A stretch of 32,611 bases of DNA from an uncultured Legionellales bacterium (GCA_913045195.1 CAJWQR010000013.1:1-32611); one strand, 5' to 3'; numbered from the stretch's first letter, positions 8,991 to 20,598 are shown. Translations and numbers: made by a program. Notes: generated by a model not told the origin, from the sequence alone.

Positions 8991-10216
8991 AAGTGATTAA
9001 AAATAAATATGATAGCGATATTGTTATTGTAGGCGGCGGTATTATTGGTGGTTGCTTAGCTTGCCTGTTAGGACAAGCTGGATTCGATGTTATTTTACTT
9101 GACGCAAGCGTTAAACCGGAAAATTTATTAAGAGAGAATGATGCACGTGTATTTGCAATTACCATTGCTTCAGAAAATATTCTTAAAAAATCCGGGGCAT
9201 GGTCTTTTCTAAATGAGGAAAACATTTCCTCATTTCGCAAGATGCATGTTTGGGATGAAAATGGAAATGGAGAAATTCGTTTTGAAAGTGCATCAGTATG
9301 TCAACCAACAATGGGTTATATTATTTCTCATCAAGTTATACTTAATGCGCTACATAAAAAATTAAACGATATGGAGAATATAACTTGCCTTACTGGGGTT
9401 TCACCATCATGGATAAAAAAAGAGACTGAGGTAATAACACTAGGCGCTGATAATGATTGGCAATTTAAAGCAAAACTTTTAGTTGCGGCAGATGGCTGTA
9501 ATTCAAAAGTCAGAAGTCTCGCTAATATAGATTATCAAAAACATGATTACAAACAGTCTGCCTTGGCCTGTGTTGTAACGTCAGAAATTTTACATGGTGA
9601 AGTGGCGCGTCAGCGTTTTTTAAAAGATGGCCCGCTTGCTTTTTTACCTATGAAAGATCCTTATAAGTCTGGTATTGTCTGGTCAAGTAGTCCAGCACAT
9701 ATTGAAAGACTTCTTAAATTAGATAAGGCAACTTTTCATGATGAGCTTGCAAGCGCCTTTGCAAATAAATTGGGTAAAATCAAAGAAAGCGCACAACGCA
9801 ATATTTTTTCTCTTAGTCGAGCACAGGCAGAGTGTTATGCTCAACCAAGACTTGTCTTAGTTGGCGATAGCGCACATACCGTTCATCCTTTGGCGGGTTT
9901 AGGCGCTAATCTTGGTTTACTTGATGCTGCCTCTCTAGCAGAGATACTCATAAATACTTTTAATTTAGGTAGAGACATTGGTCGATTGCAAGTACTACGT
10001 CGTTATGAACGTTGGCGTAAGGGAGAGAATCAACAGATGATGTATTTGCTTGATGGATTTAAATATCTCTTTGAAAATGAATTTCAATCAGTACAATGGT
10101 TACGTAATTTAGGTTTAGATATTATTGATGAGATGCCTATTGTTAAAAACGCTATTATGATGCGAGCTATGGGTTTAAAGGGGAACTTACCTAAGTTTGC
10201 AAGAAATTATAGTTAG
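8987..10216 (+). CDS. ubiI: UbiI/VisC-like FAD-dependent ubiquinone biosynthesis hydroxylase
   Basis: VIVGGGIIGGCLACLLGQ, VAADGCNSKVRSLA, LVGDSAHTVHPLAGLGANLGLLDAASL; 4-nt overlap with ubiH. Confidence 0.88.
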   Translation: MKVIKNKYDSDIVIVGGGIIGGCLACLLGQAGFDVILLDASVKPENLLRENDARVFAITIASENILKKSGAWSFLNEENISSFRKMHVWDENGNGEIRFESASVCQPTMGYIISHQVILNALHKKLNDMENITCLTGVSPSWIKKETEVITLGADNDWQFKAKLLVAADGCNSKVRSLANIDYQKHDYKQSALACVVTSEILHGEVARQRFLKDGPLAFLPMKDPYKSGIVWSSSPAHIERLLKLDKATFHDELASAFANKLGKIKESAQRNIFSLSRAQAECYAQPRLVLVGDSAHTVHPLAGLGANLGLLDAASLAEILINTFNLGRDIGRLQVLRRYERWRKGENQQMMYLLDGFKYLFENEFQSVQWLRNLGLDIIDEMPIVKNAIMMRAMGLKGNLPKFARNYS

Positions 10217-10280
10217 TCTATGCAATTGTAATATTAATTTATTTGCCGTTAACACTGCTTGTATGTCTTAAGGATAGTCA

Positions 10281-11975
10281 ATGTCTGAGAATTCGAATCC
10301 AGAATCAAGTAATTTTATTCGTAATATCATCAAAGATGACATAAAGAATAAAAAAAATAAAAGTCTTGTTCATACGAGATTTCCTCCCGAGCCAAATGGG
10401 TATCTTCATATTGGTCACGCTAAATCAATTTGTTTAAATTTTGGAATAGCAAATGATTTTAATGACGGTCTTTGCAATCTTCGTTTTGATGACACTAATC
10501 CTATAAAAGAGGACCTTGAATTTACGAAATCAATTCAGCAGGATGTAAAGTGGCTTGGTTTTGAATGGGGGGAGCGTCTTTTTTACGCATCAGATTACTT
10601 TGAGCAGCTTTTTGAATTCGCCAAACAAATGATTAATGATGGTAAAGCCTATGTTGATCATTTAAGCGCAGAAGAAATACGTGAGTATCGGGGTACATTA
10701 ACTGAGCCCGGGAAAGAAAGCCCTCACCGAGGAAGAAGTGTTGAAGAAAATCTTAGTTTGTTTGATCGTATGCGAGCTGGTGAGTTTGAAGAAGGTGAGT
10801 GTGTGCTAAGGGGAAAGATCGACATGTCGTCACCCAATATGAATATGCGTGACCCGACAATTTATAGAATTAAAAAAGCAACTCATCATCGTACCGGAAA
10901 TGATTGGTGTATATACCCAATGTATGATTATACTCATTGCATTTCAGACGCATTAGAAGGAATAACACATTCATTGTGTACATTAGAGTTTGAAGATCAT
11001 CGCCCACTTTATGACTGGTTTTTAGAAAAATTATCAGCACCTTGTCACCCGCAACAAATTGAGTTTGCTCGTTTAAATTTAAATTACACTGTGACCAGTA
11101 AACGAAAATTAAATGAATTGGTAAAAGATGGAGACGTTTCAGGGTGGGATGATCCTCGCATGCCGACAATTGTTGGTATGCGTCGACGTGGTTATACTCC
11201 AGAATCAATTCGTGATTTTTGCCATAGGATTGGAGTCACTAAAAATGATACAGCGATTGACGTCAGCGTATTAGAAAATTCTGTACGTGAAGATCTTGAT
11301 AATCGTGCGCCACGTGTAATGGGCATATTAGATCCATTAAAAGTTGTTATTAATAATTATCCAGAAGGGGAAACTGAACAATTAGAGGCACCAAATCATC
11401 CAAACGATAAAGAGATGGGCGCAAGAAAATTATCTTTTTCAAGGATAATCTATATCGAAAAAAATGATTTTATGGAGGACCCACCAAAAAAGTTTTTTCG
11501 TCTAGCTCCAGGGAAAGAAGTGAGGTTACGTTACGCTTACTTTATTATTTGCAATGAAATTATAAAAGATAGTTCGGGCAATTTAGTCGAATTGCACTGC
11601 TCGTATGATCCTGACACAAAAGGAGGTAATGCGCCTGACGGTCGTAAAGTAAAAGGGACAATTCATTGGGTATCTGCAGAACATGCCTTTAAGGCCGAAG
11701 TTCGTTTGTATGATAGATTATTTAATGATCCGAAACCTGATAGTAATAGGCATCAAAAAGATTGGAAGGATTTTTTAAATAGAGAATCAAAAAAAATTAT
11801 AAAAGAAGCCTATCTAGAGCCTTCATTGCAATCTGCAAAAAACGAAGAGTTTTTTCAATTTGAAAGGCTTGGTTATTTTTGTGTCGACAATAAGGACTCT
11901 GAAAAAGGCAAACCTATTTTTAATAGGACTGTATCACTCCGGGATTCTTGGTTAAAACAAAAAAAAGAAAACTAG
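10281..11975 (+). CDS. glnS: Glutaminyl-tRNA synthetase
   Basis: [23 protein letters not shown] (HIGH motif), [20 protein letters not shown] (KMSKS-like), [10 protein letters not shown]. Confidence 0.98.
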   Translation: MSENSNPESSNFIRNIIKDDIKNKKNKSLVHTRFPPEPNGYLHIGHAKSICLNFGIANDFNDGLCNLRFDDTNPIKEDLEFTKSIQQDVKWLGFEWGERLFYASDYFEQLFEFAKQMINDGKAYVDHLSAEEIREYRGTLTEPGKESPHRGRSVEENLSLFDRMRAGEFEEGECVLRGKIDMSSPNMNMRDPTIYRIKKATHHRTGNDWCIYPMYDYTHCISDALEGITHSLCTLEFEDHRPLYDWFLEKLSAPCHPQQIEFARLNLNYTVTSKRKLNELVKDGDVSGWDDPRMPTIVGMRRRGYTPESIRDFCHRIGVTKNDTAIDVSVLENSVREDLDNRAPRVMGILDPLKVVINNYPEGETEQLEAPNHPNDKEMGARKLSFSRIIYIEKNDFMEDPPKKFFRLAPGKEVRLRYAYFIICNEIIKDSSGNLVELHCSYDPDTKGGNAPDGRKVKGTIHWVSAEHAFKAEVRLYDRLFNDPKPDSNRHQKDWKDFLNRESKKIIKEAYLEPSLQSAKNEEFFQFERLGYFCVDNKDSEKGKPIFNRTVSLRDSWLKQKKEN

Positions 11976-12009
11976 CTTGATTATTGCAGCTATGTTTATT
12001 TAAAATTTT

Positions 12010-12903
12010 ATGCAAGCAAATTCTAATACACTTTATCGCTGTAATATTAAAAGTTTCCCACTCAGCAGTAGTGGGAAAGTAAGAGATATCTATAACATAG
12101 ATGATGAGCATTTGTTAATTGTTACTAGCGATAGACTTTCTGCATTTGATGTTATTTTACCTGACCCCATACCAGGCAAAGGCTCAATTCTCACTGAAGT
12201 TTCAAATTTTTGGTTCGAGCGTAGCAAAAATATCATTCCCAACCATCTATCAGATTTAGCTATTAAGGATATAATTGATAAGAAAGTTGAACTTGAAATA
12301 TTAAAAGGCAGAGCCATTGTTGTTCGAAAGTTAAAACCTTTGCCAATCGAAGCCGTTATCCGTGGATACATAATTGGATCAGGCTGGGAGGATTATAAAA
12401 AAACAGGTAAAGTTTGTGGTGTTTGTTTACCTGCTGGATTAAAGCAGGCAGAAAAATTAAGCGAGCCTATTTTTACGCCCGCAACAAAGGCAAATGTTGG
12501 CGATCATGATGAGAATATAGATTTTGAAAGCGTTAAAAATTTAATTGGCGAAGAACTCGCCAATAAAGTTCGCGATATAAGTTTAAGAATCTATAGTGAA
12601 GCCGTGGAGTATGCCATAGGAAAGGGGATTATTATTGCAGATACCAAATTTGAATTTGGTTTGGATGAAGATAATCAATTAGTGTTAATTGATGAATTAT
12701 TAACCCCAGATTCTTCACGCTTCTGGCCTGTTGAATCTTATAAGACAGGCGTAAGCCCGCCTAGTTTTGATAAACAATATGTCAGAGATTATTTAGAAAC
12801 ACTAAATTGGGATAAAAAGCCTCCTGGGCCAAAATTGCCAGATGAGATAATCAAAAGGACTTCAGAAAAATACCAAGATGCACGAAAAAAATTAATTTCA
12901 TAA
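12010..12903 (+). CDS. purC: Phosphoribosylaminoimidazole-succinocarboxamide synthase
   Basis: SSSGKVRDIYNIDDEHLLIVTSDRLSAFDVILPDPIPGKGSILT, VIRGYIIGSGWEDYKKTGKVCG, DTKFEFGLDEDNQLVLIDELLTPDSSRFWP. Confidence 0.97.
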   Translation: MQANSNTLYRCNIKSFPLSSSGKVRDIYNIDDEHLLIVTSDRLSAFDVILPDPIPGKGSILTEVSNFWFERSKNIIPNHLSDLAIKDIIDKKVELEILKGRAIVVRKLKPLPIEAVIRGYIIGSGWEDYKKTGKVCGVCLPAGLKQAEKLSEPIFTPATKANVGDHDENIDFESVKNLIGEELANKVRDISLRIYSEAVEYAIGKGIIIADTKFEFGLDEDNQLVLIDELLTPDSSRFWPVESYKTGVSPPSFDKQYVRDYLETLNWDKKPPGPKLPDEIIKRTSEKYQDARKKLIS

Positions 12904-12919
12904 TTAACGGGATCTAAAA

Positions 12920-13564
12920 ATGGAAGAAGTAAAAGCTCTAATTGATGGTCATCAAAGGTTTTACAAACAATATTTTGAGAAACAACAAGATCTTTATAGT
13001 AATTTATTTAAAGAGGGGCAGTCGCCAAAATTTTTGGTGATATCTTGCTGTGATTCAAGAGTGCATCCAGCACAAATTATGGATACTAAGCCTGGTGATA
13101 TATTTGTTATTCGTAATGTCGCAAATCTTGTTCCTATTAATGAAGCAGATGGAAAGTCTCATGGTACTAGTGCGGCAATAGAGTTTGCGGTAAAACATCT
13201 AAAAGTGAAGCATATTATTGTTTTTGGGCATAGCCAGTGCGGCGGAATCAGAACCTTAATGGAGGGGGATCATCTTAGCAATGAATACAGTTTTGTTGAC
13301 CCATGGATGGGAATTGTAAAAAATGCTAGAGCGAGCGCGTTAAAAAAATACCAAGATAAAGCTTTTGACGAACAATGCGCTTACTGTGAAAAAGCATCAA
13401 TTGAAATTTCTTTGACTAATCTAATAACTTTCCCTTGGATAAAGGAAAAATGTGATAGTGGCAATTTAACTATTCACGGCTGGTATTTTGATATTGAAAC
13501 GGGCGATCTACTAGGTAAACAAGGCGATCAATTTATACCAGTAAAAGAATTAATAATTGAGTAA
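12920..13564 (+). CDS. can: Beta-class carbonic anhydrase
   Basis: Zinc-site motifs SCCDSRVHPAQIM and HSQCGGI, plus RNVANLVP. Confidence 0.95.
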   Translation: MEEVKALIDGHQRFYKQYFEKQQDLYSNLFKEGQSPKFLVISCCDSRVHPAQIMDTKPGDIFVIRNVANLVPINEADGKSHGTSAAIEFAVKHLKVKHIIVFGHSQCGGIRTLMEGDHLSNEYSFVDPWMGIVKNARASALKKYQDKAFDEQCAYCEKASIEISLTNLITFPWIKEKCDSGNLTIHGWYFDIETGDLLGKQGDQFIPVKELIIE

Positions 13565-13642
13565 CAGGGAATTGTTTTTCAATTGGATAAATAACAATAA
13601 AGATTTAGTAATCATAAGAACCTCATAAGGAAGGATGATTTT

Positions 13643-14668
13643 TTACGCAGCATCTTCCATTTTTGAGTTATATTCACCTTTACAAGCAAGCCCATTACAT
13701 TTCTCCCGATGCAATAATCCTTTTTGTGCCGCTTCGATATTTGCCGAATTGCCCCCCCAGATTTTTAGGCAAGGCTCTTGTAATGCACGACCATACGAGA
13801 AACTTAATGGCCAAGGCAGATCTTTATTATTTACATTCATTGCGTTTAGGTGTGCGGTTGCTAATTTTGCGCTTTGACCGCCAGAAAGAAAAACAATACC
13901 TGCTAATTCAGATGGCACATTTTTTAAAAGGCATTCCACAGTTCTCTCAGCTACTTCTTCGATATTTGCTTGAACAGGACATTTTTTGCCAGAAATAACC
14001 ATATTAGTTTTTAAAATTGTGTGGGCTATGTTTACATCTTGATTTTTTAGATTTGAAAATAATGCCGATAAAGTTTTTTCAGTTATATCATAGCAACGCT
14101 CAATAGTATTGTCCGCGTCCATTAATACTTCAGGCTCAACCATTGGGACAATACCAATTTCTTGGCATAGTCCTGCATATCGAGCCAAAGCATGAGCATT
14201 TGCATCTATGCAGGCATTTGTTGGAATTTTATCGCCTATGGTTATTACCGCTCGCCATTTTGCAAATTTTGCACCAAGATTTTTGTATTCTGCTAGTCTT
14301 TCACGTAAGCCATCAAGTCCTTCAGTAATTTTTTCATTTGAATGTAAAGCAAAATCTTTTGCTCCGGTATCAACCTTAATGCCAGGCATAATCCCATCAT
14401 TTGTTAATTTTTTAGCAAACGGTGTGCCGTCAGATGTTGATTGACGTATTGTTTCATCATAAAGAATCATTCCGCTTATATATTTATTACTATCAGGGTT
14501 TGTAATTAGCAGATCTCGGTAAGCTCTTCTATTTTCTTCAGTTGATTCGACATTAATCGAATCAAATCTCTTTTTTATAGTTGGCGTACTTTCGTCAATA
14601 GCGAGTATTCCTTTCCCTTCAGCCACCATCATTTTTGCAGTTGTTTCAAGTTCCATTGTAGTCATCAT
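13643..14668 (-). CDS. Fructose-bisphosphate aldolase, class I
   Basis: Class I signatures: GKGILAIDESTPTIKKRF, DGLRERLAEYKNLGAKFAKWRAVI, PMVEPEVLMD, GIVFLSGGQS, PWPLSFSYGRALQ. Confidence 0.96.
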   Translation of the reverse strand: MMTTMELETTAKMMVAEGKGILAIDESTPTIKKRFDSINVESTEENRRAYRDLLITNPDSNKYISGMILYDETIRQSTSDGTPFAKKLTNDGIMPGIKVDTGAKDFALHSNEKITEGLDGLRERLAEYKNLGAKFAKWRAVITIGDKIPTNACIDANAHALARYAGLCQEIGIVPMVEPEVLMDADNTIERCYDITEKTLSALFSNLKNQDVNIAHTILKTNMVISGKKCPVQANIEEVAERTVECLLKNVPSELAGIVFLSGGQSAKLATAHLNAMNVNNKDLPWPLSFSYGRALQEPCLKIWGGNSANIEAAQKGLLHREKCNGLACKGEYNSKMEDAA

Positions 14669-14698
14669 TTTTCTCCACTAACTTTTTCTTTGATTACT

Positions 14699-16141
14699 TT
14701 AAAGGGTATGTTCAAGTGCTTGGCCAACCTGAATTATTTTCATATTGTTTGTTGCGCCACGTTTCCCACGTAAATCCCCTTTGGTTATAATAACAAAATC
14801 TCTTTCTACAACGACATTTTGTTCTATTAATTGATCAATCATTTGCTTATTTGCCTCTAGTGGGTCGGTATGCGTGATATCAAATTTCATTGGGTAAACA
14901 CCACGATACAGTGCGACGCGTCGACGCGTTGCTGTATGTCTTGTAAATGCATAAATAGGAATACCCGAACTAATACGGGACATCCATAAACAAGTACCCC
15001 CTGTTTCAGTTAGTGAGCATATTGCTTTAGCACCAATATGATTGGCGGAGTACATGCTCGACATTGCTATAGCCTCTGAAATAGTTTCAAAACGTTGGTT
15101 TATTCGATGGTCAGATACACGAACACTACGCTGTTTTTCAGCTTCTTCACAAATACGCGACATTGATTTTACGGCCTCATCAGGATAATGACCGATACTT
15201 GTTTCGCCCGACAGCATAACAGCATCAGTCCCATCAATAACCGCATTCGCGACATCAAAAACTTCAGCACGCGTAGGAATTTTATTTTCAATCATTGACT
15301 CCATCATCTGTGTTGCGGTAATGACAGCACGGTCCATATCTCGTGCTTTTTTAATTAAACTTTTTTGAATCGGCGGTAGTGCTGCATCTCCAACTTCCAC
15401 ACCCAAATCACCTCGTGCGATCATAATAACGTCAGATTCCTTTATAATTTCTTCGATATGATTAAGCGCATCAGCACGTTCGATTTTTGCAATTATCTGT
15501 GCATTACAATTACAATCTTTCATCATTTTGCGAGCTTTCTTTATATCTTTCGCATCCCTAGGGAAGGATATAGCAACAAAATCAACTTCAATTTTTGCTG
15601 CATGTTTCATATCTTCTATATCCTTATTTGTAAGAGCATCCGCAGATAAACCGCCACCCTGTAAATTTATACCCTTACTATTAGTAAGTTCACCACCAGT
15701 AATAACTTCACAATCGATGATATAGTTATCTATCGATAGAACACTTAAGACAATTTTTCCATCATCAATTAACAATCTATCATTTAATTTTAAGTCATTT
15801 GCAAGTTGCTTATAACTAATGCCAACTTGAGATTCATCTCCACTATCACTTGATAGTTTTGTATTAATTTTAAAATTTCCTCCTTCCTTTAATTGTATCT
15901 TTCCGCTTTTAAAATTTTCGATTCGAATCTTTGGCCCTTGTAAATCTGCAATTACAGCAACAGCATGCTTGTACTCTAATGAGAGACGACGAATTTTTTT
16001 CATTCGTTTTTCGTGATGGTTGTGTGTTTGGTGGGAGTAATTGAGGCGAAAAACATCAACACCTGCAGCAATAAGTTTTTCTAATACTCCTGGTTCATCC
16101 GTTGCAGGGCCAAGAGTTGCGATAATTTTTGTTCTTCTCAT
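14699..16141 (-). CDS. pyk: Pyruvate kinase
   Basis: RRTKIIATLGPATDEP, VFRLNYSHQ, IIAKIERADALNHIEEII, MIARGDLGVEVG, ATQMMESMIENKIPTRAEVFDVANAVIDGTDAVMLSGET. Confidence 0.97.
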   Translation of the reverse strand: MRRTKIIATLGPATDEPGVLEKLIAAGVDVFRLNYSHQTHNHHEKRMKKIRRLSLEYKHAVAVIADLQGPKIRIENFKSGKIQLKEGGNFKINTKLSSDSGDESQVGISYKQLANDLKLNDRLLIDDGKIVLSVLSIDNYIIDCEVITGGELTNSKGINLQGGGLSADALTNKDIEDMKHAAKIEVDFVAISFPRDAKDIKKARKMMKDCNCNAQIIAKIERADALNHIEEIIKESDVIMIARGDLGVEVGDAALPPIQKSLIKKARDMDRAVITATQMMESMIENKIPTRAEVFDVANAVIDGTDAVMLSGETSIGHYPDEAVKSMSRICEEAEKQRSVRVSDHRINQRFETISEAIAMSSMYSANHIGAKAICSLTETGGTCLWMSRISSGIPIYAFTRHTATRRRVALYRGVYPMKFDITHTDPLEANKQMIDQLIEQNVVVERDFVIITKGDLRGKRGATNNMKIIQVGQALEHTL

Positions 16142-16170
16142 TTTATTTTAATTATTTAGATTCGTATTAT

Positions 16171-16195
16171 TTTAGACATTTTGTATTTGTCTAAA
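16171..16195 (-). repeat. Intercistronic inverted repeat between pgk and pyk (TTTAGACA-N9-TGTCTAAA)
   Basis: 8-bp perfect arms at 16171-16178 and 16188-16195 with a 9-nt loop, in the 72-nt gap between pgk and pyk. Confidence 0.5.
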
Positions 16196-16213
16196 TATAA
16201 GCAGCTGGGAAAG

Positions 16214-17425
16214 TTATAATTCTCTAGCTTTCTCCATAGCAGCCCATGCACGTGCTGCTTCTTCAAGGATTGCAATAGCAGGAAGTTTTTTACCTTCTAG
16301 AAATTCAAGAAAGGCACCACCACCAGTTGAGATATAAGAAATATTTTTTTCAACTTTAAATTTAGAGATAGCGGCAATCGTATCTCCGCCACCAGCAATT
16401 GAGTAGGCATTGCTTGTAGCAATTGCCTTAGCAAGATACTTCGTGCCTTGACTAAATTGCTTAAATTCGAAAACACCAAGAGGACCATTCCAAACAATAG
16501 TTTTAGCTTTTAAAATAATTTCATTTAGTTGTTTTATCGTTTTAGGACCGACATCCATAATGATGTCATTTTTTTTAATCTTATTAATTGATGTTGTTTT
16601 AGCAATTGCGTTTTCATCAAAATTTTCACCAGTCACAACATCGACAGGCAGAGGTATAGCACAATTGTTTTTTTCGGCTTGTCTAATTAATTTCTCTGCA
16701 ATTTTTACTAGGTTTGGTTCATAAAGGGATTTCCCAATCTCATATCCAGCAGCTTTCAAGAATGTATTAGCTATTCCTCCACCAAGAATCAGTTTATCAA
16801 CTTTTTCAAAAAGTTTTTCAAGTATAGTTAGTTTCGTAGAGACTTTTGCTCCACCTATAATTGCTACAATTGGCTTGGCTGGTTTTCTCAACGCTTTAGT
16901 CAGGGCCTTTAGTTCATTAATAAGTAAAGGTCCCGCAGCGGATATAGATGCATATTTTGCGACACCATGAGTTGATGCTTGCGCCCGATGTGCGGTAGCA
17001 AAGGCATCATTAACATAAATTTGACAGAGTTTAGCCATTTTTCGCGATAGCTCATCATCATTGTTTAGTTCACCTTTTTCAAAGCGTACATTTTCGCAAA
17101 GCACAATTTGATGCTGCGACATTTCTATCCCATTCACCCAATCTTTTATAAGCGGAACCTCCATTCCTAAGTGATCACTTAATGATTTAGCAATTGGCAT
17201 AAGCGAGAATGTTTCATCATGCCTGCCTTCCTCGGGGCGCCCTAAATGAGACATTATGATTATTTTACTACCTGCTTCGAGAATTTGTTTTAGCGTCGAT
17301 AGTGTTGCTGTAATCCGTGTATCTTCGGCAATCTCACTATTTTTCATGGGGACGTTGTAGTCCTCACGAATTAGTACTGTCTTATTCGATAAATCAAGGT
17401 CAGCTATTTTTACCAGTATCGACAT
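16214..17425 (-). CDS. pgk: Phosphoglycerate kinase
   Basis: VLIREDYNVPM, IIMSHLGRPEEG, AHRAQASTHG, IIGGAKVSTKL, SIAGGGDTIAA, STGGGAFLEFLEGKKLPA. Confidence 0.98.
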   Translation of the reverse strand: MSILVKIADLDLSNKTVLIREDYNVPMKNSEIAEDTRITATLSTLKQILEAGSKIIIMSHLGRPEEGRHDETFSLMPIAKSLSDHLGMEVPLIKDWVNGIEMSQHQIVLCENVRFEKGELNNDDELSRKMAKLCQIYVNDAFATAHRAQASTHGVAKYASISAAGPLLINELKALTKALRKPAKPIVAIIGGAKVSTKLTILEKLFEKVDKLILGGGIANTFLKAAGYEIGKSLYEPNLVKIAEKLIRQAEKNNCAIPLPVDVVTGENFDENAIAKTTSINKIKKNDIIMDVGPKTIKQLNEIILKAKTIVWNGPLGVFEFKQFSQGTKYLAKAIATSNAYSIAGGGDTIAAISKFKVEKNISYISTGGGAFLEFLEGKKLPAIAILEEAARAWAAMEKAREL

Positions 17426-17436
17426 AATAAGGATCT

Positions 17437-18450
17437 TTATTTAGCTTTCATTAGCGCAATTGTTGTATCTAACATACGATTAGAAAATCCCCACTCATTA
17501 TCATACCAAGCAACAACTTTTATTAAGTTCCCATTAATAACTTTCGATAATTCGGCATCATATATTGATGAAGCAGGATTATGATTAAAATCAACTGAAA
17601 CTAGAGGCGCGTCATTATATTCGAGTACACCACTAAGGGAGGTTTCTGATGCTTGTTTCATTAGAGAATTAATTTCTTGTACCGTTGTTTCTCGCGCAGC
17701 TGCAAAGCTTAAGTCAACCATTGACACATTAATTGTCGGAACACGCACAGCATAACCATCTAGTAAACCATTTAATTCAGGTAAAACTAAACCGACCGCT
17801 GCTGCTGCGCCTGTTTTAGTCGGAATCATAGACATTGTTGCTGAACGCGCACGACGTAAATCTGTATGGTAAACATCAGTTAAGACTTGATCGTTTGTAT
17901 AAGCATGTATAGTTGTCATAACACCAGAGAGCACGCCAATATTTTCATGCAAAACTTTTACGATAGGCGCTAGACAATTTGTTGTACAAGATGCATTTGA
18001 AATAACCGTATGTGTTGAACGCAGTACATCATTATTGACACCGTAAACAATAGTTGCATCAACGTCGCTCCCCCCTGGTGCCGATATAATTACTTTTTTT
18101 GCGCCACCATCAATATGTGCTTGTGCTTTAGTTTTACTGGTAAAAAAACCAGTTGATTCAATAACAACATCGACACCTAATTCGCCCCACGGTAACTTTG
18201 AAGGATCACGTTCAGATAGAACGCGAACTTTGTCACCATTTACGATCATGTAGTCATTCTCGATAGTAATAGATCCCGGAAACTTTCCGTGTGCAGTATC
18301 ATATTGAGTTAGATGAGCGTTTGTATTTGTATCACCCAAATCATTTATTGCGACAATTTGAATTTCTTTAGTACGTTTTGATTCATAAAGAGCACGCATA
18401 ATATTTCTTCCGATGCGCCCATAGCCATTTATACCTACTTTAATTGTCAT
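17437..18450 (-). CDS. gap: Glyceraldehyde-3-phosphate dehydrogenase, type I
   Basis: [75 protein letters not shown]. Confidence 0.98.
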   Translation of the reverse strand: MTIKVGINGYGRIGRNIMRALYESKRTKEIQIVAINDLGDTNTNAHLTQYDTAHGKFPGSITIENDYMIVNGDKVRVLSERDPSKLPWGELGVDVVIESTGFFTSKTKAQAHIDGGAKKVIISAPGGSDVDATIVYGVNNDVLRSTHTVISNASCTTNCLAPIVKVLHENIGVLSGVMTTIHAYTNDQVLTDVYHTDLRRARSATMSMIPTKTGAAAAVGLVLPELNGLLDGYAVRVPTINVSMVDLSFAAARETTVQEINSLMKQASETSLSGVLEYNDAPLVSVDFNHNPASSIYDAELSKVINGNLIKVVAWYDNEWGFSNRMLDTTIALMKAK

Positions 18451-18481
18451 TCTCTTAACTCCATTCTTAAATTTATTTTTT

Positions 18482-20500
18482 TTAGTCTTTGTTCATCTCC
18501 ATCGATACTAGATAATCACCAATTACTTTCTTTAGATTCTGTTCTGTTAATCCAAAATATTCGAATACATTTTTTGCTGGCGCAGACTCACCAAAAGTAT
18601 CTACCCCTAAAGCTAACCCATCTAATCCAACATATTTTTTCCAAAAATCGGTTACTCCGGCTTCAATAGCGACTCTACTACGACAAGCAAAGGGTAAAAC
18701 AGTTTCTTGGTAATCTTCATCTTGTTTATCGAAAACATCAGTACTTGGCATCGATACAACACGCACTTTTCTATTTACTGAATTGAGTTCTATTGCTACA
18801 TTAACTGCAATTTCAACTTCAGAACCGGTCGCTATAATTATAAGCTCTGGATCATCAGCTCCTTCTATTAGCGTATACCCACCACGCTTTATATCATTTA
18901 GTTGAGGCTCATTTCTGTTGATATGCTCTAAACTTTGCCGAGAAAACAACAAACTAGTCGGCCCATCTCGTCGCTCAATCGCGGCTTGCCAAGCAACTGT
19001 TGATTCTACTGCATCACAAGGCCTCCACAAGGACATATTTGGTATTAAACGCAGTGATGATGCTTGTTCTACCGCTTGATGAGTTGGCCCATCTTCGCCC
19101 AAACCAATAGAGTCATGTGTAAAAACAAAAATATTTTGAATGTTCATTAATGCGGCCATTCGTAGCGCATTTCTTGCGTATTCCGAAAACATTAAAAAGG
19201 TCCCAGAGTACGGAATAAATCCTTTATGCAGAGCAATGCCACTGTTTACGGCAGCCATTGCAAATTCACGGACACCGTATGAAATATAATTACCATTTTT
19301 GTTTTGATTACTAATAAGAACAGAACCTGACCAATTAGTTAAATTAGAACCCGTAAGGTCAGCAGAACCACCAATCATTTCTGGTAAATGTTTTGCATAG
19401 GCTTCTATCGCATTTTGAGATGCTTTTCGTGACGCTATTGATTCAGCTTTATCAACTATTGAATTTATGTATTCCTGTGCAATATTATTCCAGTCATTAG
19501 GTAGGCATCCTTTTATTCTGCGTTTGTATTCAGCAGCAAGCTCTGGATATTTTTTTTCATAAGCAGCAATTTTCTTTTGCCATACATCTTCCAACTCCTT
19601 TCCTTTAGACTTCGCATCCCATGCGACATAATATTCATCAGGAATTTTAAATGGCTCGTATTGCCAACCTAGTTTCTCACGGGTGAGCTGAATCTCTTCG
19701 TTGCCAAGAGGAGCTCCGTGGCTTGATTCTTTTCCAGCTTTATTAGGCGATCCCCAACCAATGACAGTATTGCAACAAAGAATGCTAGGCTGGTTTATAT
19801 TTTCAATTGCATTCTCTAGAGCTATTTTAATTTCGTCGGGATTATGTCCATTAATATTTTGAATCACATGCCAGCCATAGGACTCGAAGCGGCTAGGAAC
19901 ATCTTCAGTAAACCAGCCTGAGATATCACCGTCGATAGAGATTTGATTACTGTCATATATTGTAATTAATTTACCCAAACCGAGCGTTCCCGCAAGCGAA
20001 CATGCCTCGTGAGAGATTCCCTCCATTAAACAACCATCACCGACCGTGACATAGGTGTGGTGGTTAACAATGTCGAATTCATCTTTATTGAATTTTGCAG
20101 CGAGAACGGATTCTGCTAGCGCCATACCAACGGCATTAGCAAGTCCTTGGCCGAGTGGTCCTGTTGTTGTTTCTATGCCAGGTGCGTATCCATATTCGGG
20201 ATGACCGGGTGTTTTAGAATGCAACTGTCTGAAATTTTTAATTTCCTCAATAGATAAGTCATAGCCAGTTAAATGTAACAGTGCGTATATAAGCATTGAG
20301 CCATGACCATTTGACATGACAAATCGATCACGATTATCCCAATTTGGATTGTTTGGGTTATGTTTTAAAAAGTCGTTCCAGAGAACTTCTGCAATATCAG
20401 CCATTCCCATAGGCGCGCCTGGGTGTCCTGAATTAGCGCGTTGCACTGCATCCATACTTAATGCACGAATTGCATTTGCTAGTTCATGCCTTGAAAGCAT
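18482..20500 (-). CDS. tkt: Transketolase
   Basis: [71 protein letters not shown]. Confidence 0.98.
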   Translation of the reverse strand: MLSRHELANAIRALSMDAVQRANSGHPGAPMGMADIAEVLWNDFLKHNPNNPNWDNRDRFVMSNGHGSMLIYALLHLTGYDLSIEEIKNFRQLHSKTPGHPEYGYAPGIETTTGPLGQGLANAVGMALAESVLAAKFNKDEFDIVNHHTYVTVGDGCLMEGISHEACSLAGTLGLGKLITIYDSNQISIDGDISGWFTEDVPSRFESYGWHVIQNINGHNPDEIKIALENAIENINQPSILCCNTVIGWGSPNKAGKESSHGAPLGNEEIQLTREKLGWQYEPFKIPDEYYVAWDAKSKGKELEDVWQKKIAAYEKKYPELAAEYKRRIKGCLPNDWNNIAQEYINSIVDKAESIASRKASQNAIEAYAKHLPEMIGGSADLTGSNLTNWSGSVLISNQNKNGNYISYGVREFAMAAVNSGIALHKGFIPYSGTFLMFSEYARNALRMAALMNIQNIFVFTHDSIGLGEDGPTHQAVEQASSLRLIPNMSLWRPCDAVESTVAWQAAIERRDGPTSLLFSRQSLEHINRNEPQLNDIKRGGYTLIEGADDPELIIIATGSEVEIAVNVAIELNSVNRKVRVVSMPSTDVFDKQDEDYQETVLPFACRSRVAIEAGVTDFWKKYVGLDGLALGVDTFGESAPAKNVFEYFGLTEQNLKKVIGDYLVSMEMNKD

Positions 20501-20576
20501 AATTTATCTCCTCTCGCAGGTTAAAAAGCCCATAAAAATGATAGTCAATCAGCGCTGTACAAAGTCTGGTGAAATT

Positions 20577-20598
20577 ACCGCCAAAATATTCAGGCGGT
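20577..20598. promoter_or_regulatory. Perfect inverted repeat ACCGCC-N10-GGCGGT in the tkt leader (candidate operator)
   Basis: 6-bp perfect arms with a 10-nt AT-rich centre, about 77 nt upstream of the tkt start on the promoter side of the tkt-gap-pgk-pyk-fba operon. Confidence 0.4.

Noticed and set aside
10870-11208. 112-aa minus-strand ORF
   Set aside because: Antisense to glnS; no recognisable motifs or ribosome-binding context.
12054-12078. Perfect 9-bp hairpin TTTCCCACT-CAGCAGT-AGTGGGAAA early in purC
   Set aside because: Falls within codons of the conserved SSSGKVRDIY motif region of PurC, with no U-tract. It could affect early translation, but there is insufficient evidence to call it regulatory.
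13565-13642. Possible bidirectional terminator between can and fba (GGAAGGATG...CATCTTCC)
   Set aside because: Imperfect bulged stem that overlaps the fba C-terminal codons; too weak to call.
13635-13998. Plus-strand ORFs of 80 and 111 aa
   Set aside because: Antisense to the strongly supported class I aldolase; shadow ORFs.
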